Assembly: GCF_027580225.2 (NCBI RefSeq)
Contig: NC_073352.2
Location: forward strand, 1,428,501-1,492,500
Direction of reading: 5' to 3'
From: Misgurnus anguillicaudatus
Lineage: Eukaryota > Chordata > Actinopteri > Cypriniformes > Cobitidae
DNA: 64,000 bases
Under the pieces are notes generated by a model. It was not told where the DNA came from. It saw only the letters and a program-made list of their open reading frames with translations, and made no database searches. How positions within the stretch are numbered: the first letter of the stretch is position 1; the number at the start of each line of letters is the position of its first letter. The position numbers and the translations under genes are program-made. Below, one piece after another: positions 57,341 to 64,000 of this stretch.

Positions 57341-57782
57341 CATAGAGCGGAGAGGATGATATAGAAAATACCGGGAAAGACCTTTCCCACTGACACTTTA
57401 ATATTCTATAGCTTCATAACTCACACCGATGACTATGTGATGAGGGGCGTGTGAATTGCTGTGTTTAGAGGGGACGGGTCAGGATTTTTAGGTTTCGAAT
57501 CAGAGCCTGAAACTTAGAGCTCCCACACCTCAGATATGACGTCTGGCATGTTCATTTAGCGGGAAATTTGAAGGCTACTTTCAGGAATTTTCCAGTAAAT
57601 TGTTCAAAGCAAAGCTTTTAACACGGCATAGCTCAACTGTGCAGGATTCAAGGAGTTGCAGACGCTATTTTTGAGGACGGTGCAAGCACGACCGGAAGCT
57701 TAACAAAATCAGGGAGAGACTTGTGGACGTACATTGTGTAAAGTTGTCTACAACGCTGCGGATTCTTGAAAGGAGAGAACAA

Positions 57783-58253
57783 ATGTCACTTGAGCGTGAT
57801 CACAAACGCAAGATGCCGTACGTGTGCGGTCCTCCAGTTTTTAAAGAAATGCTTTCAGAACACTGCAGGAGTGAGCTTGTTAATCTTTTTTATGCGGTAA
57901 TATCTGCAAATGCTGATGTGTGCTTTCAGCAAAATTACTGCGAAACTGATGCTGAGCGTGTAACCAACCCCAAGAAAAAAACAGATGTCGCGAAAAGTCC
58001 GGACAAATCTTTTGATAAGAAGGTTCAAGTGTCTGTTAACGCCGATGAACCGATCAATGTGTTCATCAAAAAAGCTCTAGATGCTTTGTACGAATGTGGT
58101 GATGAGGAGTTTGAAATTGCTAACAACCTCCACATGTCTGCATATGTAATAGATGTATGTGTTGCCGTAGCGACAAAGAAGGACCAAACCAATGTGCGTG
58201 AAATTGTTGAAGTTGCTGCTGACTTTATGATTGACACTTTCTATTGTATCTAG
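57783..58253 (+). CDS. Unrecognised 156-aa protein inside the inverted-arm unit
   Basis: A complete ATG-to-TAG frame beginning MSLERDHKRKMPYVCGPP and ending ADFMIDTFYCI. The frame is open 20 codons further upstream, to a GTG. It is predicted mostly helical, with a short basic linker (NPKKKTDVAKSPDK, about residues 60-75) between two hydrophobic-helical halves (SELVNLFYAVISA; NVFIKKALDALYEC, AYVIDVCVAVATK). No signal peptide, membrane segment or known catalytic motif was seen. An AATAAA signal lies at 58524-58529, 270 bp downstream. I do not recognise the family. It lies just inside the left arm, which suggests it belongs to the mobile unit. Confidence 0.5.
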   Translation: MSLERDHKRKMPYVCGPPVFKEMLSEHCRSELVNLFYAVISANADVCFQQNYCETDAERVTNPKKKTDVAKSPDKSFDKKVQVSVNADEPINVFIKKALDALYECGDEEFEIANNLHMSAYVIDVCVAVATKKDQTNVREIVEVAADFMIDTFYCI

Positions 58254-59800
58254 ACAACATCATAACCTTTGGTGATGATTGAAAACAATGCTAGTTCCTG
58301 GGACACCTCGTACACCTGAAAACACATTCACTTTTTTTCACGACCTACCTTTAAACATTTGAACATGGTCTTTTAATTTTTCTTCACCTTCTTTCCATCT
58401 ATAGCCTGCTTATTTGATAAGTTCGTGATAAACGTTTGTGTGAAATGTTACCACTACATTCGGTCATTTGGACTTGTAAACATCTTGTTCATACAAAGTG
58501 TGACACTTATTATGTTATGTAAAAATAAAAGTGACTTGCATCAGTATGAAAAGCTAAATCCGTATGCATGACCTGATACAAATTTGGTGATTTTGTAACT
58601 TAGTGATTTTTACAATAGACACGTCAGGTACTTTGCATAACCTGTATAACTCTATGAAACGTGTCCTTCAATAACTGAATCATGCCAACATTTTTACTCA
58701 AGAATTTCAATACTTATCAGGACCATTTTAAGCACATTACAATATACCATCATTTATTTACCATTTGTAAAACATGCGTAGTTGCAACACTACCAGTCAG
58801 TTAGACTTTACATTTCTAGACTGTGTTTTTTCTCAAAGGTTGCTTATATTTACAGACAACACACCACACCCAAGTGCATCCCAACAATGGCAAACAGGAA
58901 CACCAACGCCTGCAAACAAGTGCAGCCAAGCACCCCGATTCCCGACATGATTCACAGAAAGCAACAGTGAATCACCAAAACGTTGCTAGTTTTTTAGTTT
59001 CAAACAAACCAGGAACATTATTCATCTCAACACTTTCACCAAACCTATGTCTCTGTTGTATTTATTTAGACAATCTTTTGTTTTCATAGTTTTGATCTGT
59101 TTCAAATTTCTTCTGTATATCTTCTAAAGATAAATATGGTCATTGTCCTTGGGTTTTCTCAGATTTCATAAACCTTTGAAACCTTCTTTGTCTAAATGCC
59201 ATCAATGTATTTATTACTTATCCATTATTTGTTATACTGTATGTCATATTTTTGAGTTTACACCATTCATTTTTATAGAAAGTTTCAGAAACTCACATTT
59301 ACATGGAATTATGATACATTTTACTTTTAATTGTCTCCAGGAGTGAGTGCTGGTTTAACAGAGGTAAACTGTAATCATGCCACAATCCTGAAGGTTTAAA
59401 AGCCAAACAAGAGCCATTCAACACCTCACACCATACTGATTTCGTTTAAAGTGCAACTTTAAGGTTAAATTTTTTTGTGAGATAAATATATAACCTTGTA
59501 TGAAAGTACCATATGAAAATTAAATGCGAAAGCAAAAAACATTTACAAAACTCTAAGCTCATAAATTTAGTAAAAAAGCTGAAATTTTCTAAGACCGCTC
59601 TCAAAATCCCTGTTTTTTTCAACAACGCGTCATATTACGTAGTCAGAGGCGCTCGTCTGACAGGCTCTACATTGGCAGTGCTGCGGTTGTATTCAGCAAA
59701 AGCAGTCGCAAATTGATGTGATTCTCCGTAGTTTCAATTTAGCATCGTCATGGTTAATAATTGTGTTAGTGGAGGTTTTTCAAACTCCAGCCTGTCAGGA
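58254..59800. other. 3' flank of the 156-aa ORF; no further gene supported
   Basis: It includes the AATAAA at 58524 and AT-rich sequence. A TTTACAG acceptor-like site precedes a short frame (MANRNTNACKQVQP) ending at 58970, too short to call. TACGTAGTCAGAGGCGCTCG near 59640 starts a CpG-richer stretch. Confidence 0.4.
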
Positions 59801-59819
59801 CAATGAGTCCACAGGTTTG

Positions 59820-60535
59820 TTTTGAAGAATAAAGACCGCGCTATCTTCCGTGTCTGGGTGTGTTTAGCGCAGCACGAGGAAAGAGACGAGAGACGCGACT
59901 TCAGTTCAGCATGTGCTTCAGAAAAACGCGGTGGTGTAACTTATAGCGTTCACGTTAGATCGGAGGATTATCATCCCGGCAATATGATGGAGTTAAACGT
60001 TGGATGCCGAAGCAAGAACCACGTGAGGCCTGTGTTTTTGCCGCCGCGAGAAAACATGAATCGATCACGGTCCGTCTGAGATGCAGCTCGAAGATAACGT
60101 GAACTATGCACAGTAAGTCTTGTTTTTTAAACATTTGCTAGCTACTACCAAATCATTTAACATAATGATTTCATTCAAGTTTCTTATAAATATGGAAATC
60201 AACTAACTGATAAGCTTAGATTGCAAATAGTATAACCATCAAATCGAGTTACATCTTATTTACTTTGTTTGCATAGCTAATTCGTAATTCGTTTTTTGTC
60301 ATGTGGTGTGTTCATGTATGTACCTAAGAAGTGACATGCTGTTATACAATTATATAAAGGTGAATCTGTTTTAATTCTAGTTGTCCAGCTACAGATGAAG
60401 ATGCTTAGTATGATGAATCATCCTCTGTTGTCATGGACGAACCTGGCGATGTGTTATGGAGGAGGAAAAAACAAAAAAGACTCATCTGATGAGAAACCAC
60501 TGCAAGAATCTCATCCTGTTCACACAAGTAAGACT
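59820..60535 (+). pseudogene. Promoter-like region and two exon-like fragments
   Basis: A CpG-richer stretch (59820-60110) ends in AACTATGCACA|GTAAGTC, a strong donor near 60112. A second block starts after TTCTAG (about 60380) and ends CACACAA|GTAAGAC near 60531. Neither gives one clean frame across the splice: one frame reads DESSSVVMDEPGDVLWRRKK before stops, and another MKMLSMMNHPLLSW. They look like remnants of a spliced gene within the inverted-arm unit. The product is unknown. Confidence 0.35.
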
Positions 60536-60823
60536 TATTCATGTCTGTCAAAGTCAAAAGTAATGTTTTTCTTTTTATTCAGGGCTGTTGGCAAGTTCAT
60601 TGTTTGCTAAAGCCAGCTGATGTCTGTTGTACCATAACCTGTATTTTTTGTTTTATATGCTATGGTATAGTAATTTTCTGCTTTTTATATACATCTCTTA
60701 GGTCTATGCAGCAGGCATGTATCAGCATTTTTGGTGACCAGTGACTTCTCTTCTGAGGGACGTGAATTCCAAATGTGTGTTTGTTGTGACGTGTGTGAAC
60801 CATGAGCATCATGCCTCTTGTCA

Positions 60824-61012
60824 CAATACGTGCCTGCTGCACACGCATTGAAGGGGTTTGTGATGAAGGAAGCACTCATGTTCACAAAATACTCGCAAGA
60901 CACTAACTTGACACTAAACTGTAATTACACAGGAGATTAAGTGAGTATCAGGCAAACGTGAGCATATCATTTATCATAAACCCTTTACATGCGTGTGCAG
61001 CAGATTTTGACA
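60824..61012. repeat. Short inverted repeat (TGCGTGTGCAGCAG type)
   Basis: CTGCTGCACACGCATTGAAGG near 60833 is matched inverted by CCTTTACATGCGTGTGCAGCAG near 60982, with neighbouring GACATCACATGTGATGC palindromic sequence. It may be a foldback element; boundaries are unclear. Confidence 0.4.
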
Positions 61013-61084
61013 TCACATGTGATGCACATAAGTTTACATGACGCGCTGAACCTATATTTTGAAATGACGAGCCACACACATGAC

Positions 61085-61269
61085 GAGCTCAATGCATGTG
61101 ACCAGCTTCGCAACGTGCGCCCTCGAAAAAGAAGTCACCGGCCGACACTGACCCAAATCATCAAGATGTTAAAGCTGTTTGGGCTTCAGAGCATCTTGTC
61201 AGCACCTTCTTCCACCATGTACACAATTTCTACCATCGTGAAGGCGTGGCAGAATGAGAGATTTGCAGT
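61085..61269 (+). pseudogene. Exon-like open segment, product unknown
   Basis: The open frame reads RNVRPRKRSHRPTLTQIIKM, then KLFGLQSILSAPSSTMYTI and IVKAWQNERFA, followed by a donor GCA|GTAAGC at about 61269. The basic start and amphipathic helices look coding. Another block at 61471-61585 (SPQALRECSTVLSSTTPAP to a stop) follows TCCAG. I do not recognise either. Confidence 0.3.
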
Positions 61270-61589
61270 AAGCGGTTGTTTTTTGTTAAAAGATTGTAAA
61301 TGTTTGAACAATAGCATTGTATATCGCTTTCAAAAAATAATATAAAGCTGACTCATCATCAAAACCACTTTGACTATACATTTTTTATCAGAACTGTATT
61401 ACTTTGGTGTACACTGTTAACAGGGACAAATAAATTTAATCTATTTAAATATTCTGTTCTGGAATACTCCAGGTCACCACAGGCTCTACGAGAATGCAGC
61501 ACTGTCCTGTCTTCCACTACACCTGCTCCCCTCTCCAGATCCATCCAGAGGATCAACAAGGCTGAAGCTGTTGGGATCTATTAATCACA

Positions 61590-62916
61590 TCATTCACAAT
61601 TTAACACACTTCAACACATTATTATAATACCCTGCACATATGATGGGAAAGATACTGAAAATTTGTTAAATGTTTTTAAATGGGTCAGATTGTATATCTT
61701 TTTTTCGGTGCTACATAAATAAAACTAAATCGAATTACAAATGCAGATCTACTTGGTATATATCTGATCTAAACTTCATAAACCAGTTTTTATACGGTAA
61801 GACAATTTGTGATTATTGTTTATTGATTGTCACAAAATGGGGCTATTCAAACCATTTATAAAGTCCTCCTTCCTCTGGAACCTGTTCTTGAATGGCTGAC
61901 ACATGCAGGTAAGGGCGCCTGCACAGAGTTCCTTAGACGCCCAGCGGATAACTTGCCTATGCTGTATTTAGTGGTATTGTCTGGAGATGGGAAAACTATT
62001 AATATTGTTAATTTGAATATCGACTAGTGCCAGCAAAAATTGTGACTTAGTAATGACCTATAGGCAACTTGTAATTAAAACAAATTCATTAAGATTGTTT
62101 AAAAACAAATTTATTAAGATTGTTTTAACATTCAAATCTTTAGTTTACTGTTCATTTATACATGGATATTAAATAAATTAGTAATAAATAATCTCTGCCA
62201 TAAACATACTCATTTCTACTGGCCTGGCCTGTAGCACATATGGGTTTAGACAGCTCACCTCTCCTGCGGTGATGAGCAACATCTGTATCACGTAACGTAA
62301 GTGTGGATGGATATTAACATAACTTATAAGCATTAAAAAGACATAAAGTATCAATACTATCTTTGCTATTGCATGATATATGATAATAATCTGTACAATC
62401 TTGTGATCTGAGCACAGTATTACATCTCGCCAGATCACTGATCTCACCCACACATCTGTCCTTTTCTCCTCACATAACACTTCAATTTGTCTCCTCTGAC
62501 CGTTCTGTTTAATCCTGACCAGTCCCTGCACTCTTGGCTGCATAGCAAAGTCATAATTGTATGGCTGTAGTTCGCCATTCGAGTATGAATAAACATTTAC
62601 TCGTTCCTCAGCGTCCGAAGAACTGTCATTGCGATGCAGCGTGCGCCTCTCGTGATGTCACTTCCGGTTTGGCGGTTTTTAGAGGCGGGTCTAAAATTTT
62701 CTTACAAAAATGACCCCAGAAGCCTAATTAGTGCATTTTGAAAAATATATATTTTTTAATCTATTTCCTACAGTATTTTTCTGTACTTTGAGTGAATGGG
62801 TGGTTTAACTTTCAAGTTGCTCTTTAACTGAAAAATGATGTACAGACGAGTTCAAATTGTAAAAACAGTAGTAGGAAAACTAATAATGTTTAACAAGTAC
62901 AATCGTTAAATGAACT
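61590..62916. other. Interior of the inverted-arm unit, no supported gene
   Basis: AT-rich. A minus-strand frame (62178 to about 62630) includes DSSSDAEERVNVYSYSNGEL and RVQGLVRIKQNGQRRQIEV near its start but degenerates into hydrophobic AT-rich sequence. It may hold a 5' exon on the minus strand but I cannot support boundaries. Confidence 0.35.
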
Positions 62917-63252
62917 AAATGAACATGCCAGAGCGTCATATCTGAGGTGTGAGAGCTCTAAGTTTCAGGCTCTGATTTGAAACTTAAAAATCCTGACCCG
63001 TCCCCTCCAAACACAGCAATTCACACGCCCCCCATCACACAGTCATCGGTGTGAGTTATGAAGCTATAGAATATTAAAGTGTCAGTGGGAAAGGTCTTTC
63101 CCGGTATTTTCTATATCATCCTCTCCGCTCTATGCACCCGTAGGAAAAGGAATTCTTGCTTCTTATGTGGAACGCTTAAATTTTTCTTAACTTGTAAAAC
63201 AGGTGAAATAAAATCAGTTTCATAATGTACACAGCTAATATGAGGGTTTTTA
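62917..63252. repeat. Right inverted arm, with preserved empty site
   Basis: Reverse complement of 54862-54983 plus 57346-57562. At 63128-63145 it reads CTCTATGCACCC, the inverse of GGGTGCATAGAG, with a single CATAG where the left arm holds the 2.36-kb LTR element. This proves the LTR insertion occurred after the arms formed. Confidence 0.85.
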
Positions 63253-64000
63253 CGCCTGTTTCACACATACTCCGTATGCAGTGCGTTTGCGGTGCGTTTT
63301 GCAGTACGTATGCGGTGCGATCCGTCAATCATCCGTTGTGCTTTCACACATACTCCGTTTGCAGTGCGTTGCTAACCGCTGCTTCTGCGTATCAAATAAT
63401 CATGTGATTGACACTTTCTGTTGAAAAGCGCCTCATCAATAAACTATATAATAGCCTGCTGTGTTTTTTTTCTTCACAAAACAATATACTTTAGATATTA
63501 TTTGATAGACTAGGATGTTTAAAATCTCTAGGGTAATGGTCAGGACACATGAAAGGATCAAAGGTCTATTTATCTTCACATATCATAAATATAAATTAGC
63601 ATTATAACTTTTGAAGAGAAAATATAGGTGACTAGCATGGTTACATTATAGGCTACATTTCCTATACTATTTATATATTTGCATAGGCAAGAGTATTTAT
63701 ATAACGGCAATGAAGCTCATATGGCAAGAAATATTCTCAAATAATTAAAATAACAGCATAATGACATGAATAAACAGACAAGGAAGCAAGATTGACATGC
63801 AAATTGTATTATTATTACCGGAAAAACAGCAATATTACTGAAACAAACTCTGAGGTAAAACACTCTGTTATAACTGCAACAAGTCTAAATAAGCTCAATA
63901 ACAATTGAAAAAAATCATTATTATCTCCAAAAACGTTGTATGACAAACATTATATTTAAAGCAAATGTATTCTTACAATCATTCCAGATCAACACATTAT
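63253..64000. other. Flank with an 83-bp-spaced direct repeat, no gene
   Basis: TTTCACACATACTCCGTATG...CAGTGCGTT at 63259-63287 recurs at 63342-63370 with one change; GCGGTGCG/GCAGTGCG motifs lie between. The rest to the window end is AT-rich without recognisable features. Confidence 0.45.

Larger units (their letters stand above)
54862..57562. repeat. Left inverted arm of a ~6-kb unit, split by an LTR element
   Basis: The arm is 54862-54983 plus 57341-57562 (about 335 bp excluding the LTR insertion). It is the reverse complement of 62917-63252 at roughly 95% or better by eye. Its outer end is TAAAAACCTTCATATTAGC, with TA at both outer boundaries, so a TA target duplication is possible. It probably represents a DNA transposon with long terminal inverted repeats, family unassigned. 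Confidence 0.8.

Noticed and set aside
62178..62543. 121-aa minus-strand ORF as a gene
   Set aside because: Only the first third looks coding. The remainder is hydrophobic translation of AT-rich sequence with no splice site or domain I can defend.

Overview
The window looks like nuclear DNA of a teleost fish, most likely a cyprinid. It is AT-rich and almost entirely nested transposable elements: a Gmr1-like LTR retrotransposon, L1-, L2- and R2-type LINE remnants, a Tc1 transposase, hAT and TTAA-type MITEs, and fish-style non-autonomous LTR elements. No convincing single-copy host gene was found. No tRNA, rRNA or CRISPR array was seen. The species call is an inference from repeat content only.

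Bases 1-35146 are a tandem array of a 9.25-kb unit: 3' LTR, internal gag-pol, 5' LTR, then a 2.2-kb spacer, with every element on the minus strand. Four copies (A-D) are present. Copy C has an uninterrupted 1598-aa Gag-Pol; A has a nonsense codon, B a 1-bp deletion, and D a 1-bp insertion plus a nonsense codon. The polyprotein order is Gag (coiled coil, SCAN-like capsid, CCHC), protease, integrase with GPY/F, reverse transcriptase, RNase H. Integrase before RT is the diagnostic arrangement of the Gmr1-like branch of Ty3/gypsy elements. The primer-binding site matches tRNA-Pro. Next to each 5' LTR a 358-bp block (part of the LTR, PBS, leader) is tandemly duplicated, twice in A, B and D and three times in C. 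The three unit junctions share the same 14-bp filler and 10-bp PBS-side remnant, so one end-joining event was amplified.

Bases 35147-42660 hold the unduplicated continuation of the spacer. A CACTG-ended element (35226-41871) contains a TA-flanked element with TGGGTT-rich ends (36411-40880). The inner element contains splice-bounded fragments of a decayed multi-exon gene and three MITEs. A 5'-truncated L1 fragment follows. Bases 42780-48713 hold hAT-like ends around an R2-type (restriction-like endonuclease) LINE 3' half, a broken Tc1 element, and a 2.1-kb TG...CA unit with a 132-bp repeat that is itself interrupted by a TTAA-flanked insertion carrying a promoter/first-exon-like segment.

Bases 48714-54860 are mostly non-coding, with a candidate solo LTR, an L2-type RT pseudogene, a TGACCT-rich minisatellite and MITEs. 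Bases 54862-63252 form a unit with ~335-bp inverted arms. A complete small LTR element (54984-57340, 612-bp LTRs, CATAG target duplication, no pol) sits in the left arm, and the right arm preserves the empty site. Inside the arms is an unrecognised 156-aa open reading frame with its own poly(A) signal, and several exon-like fragments.
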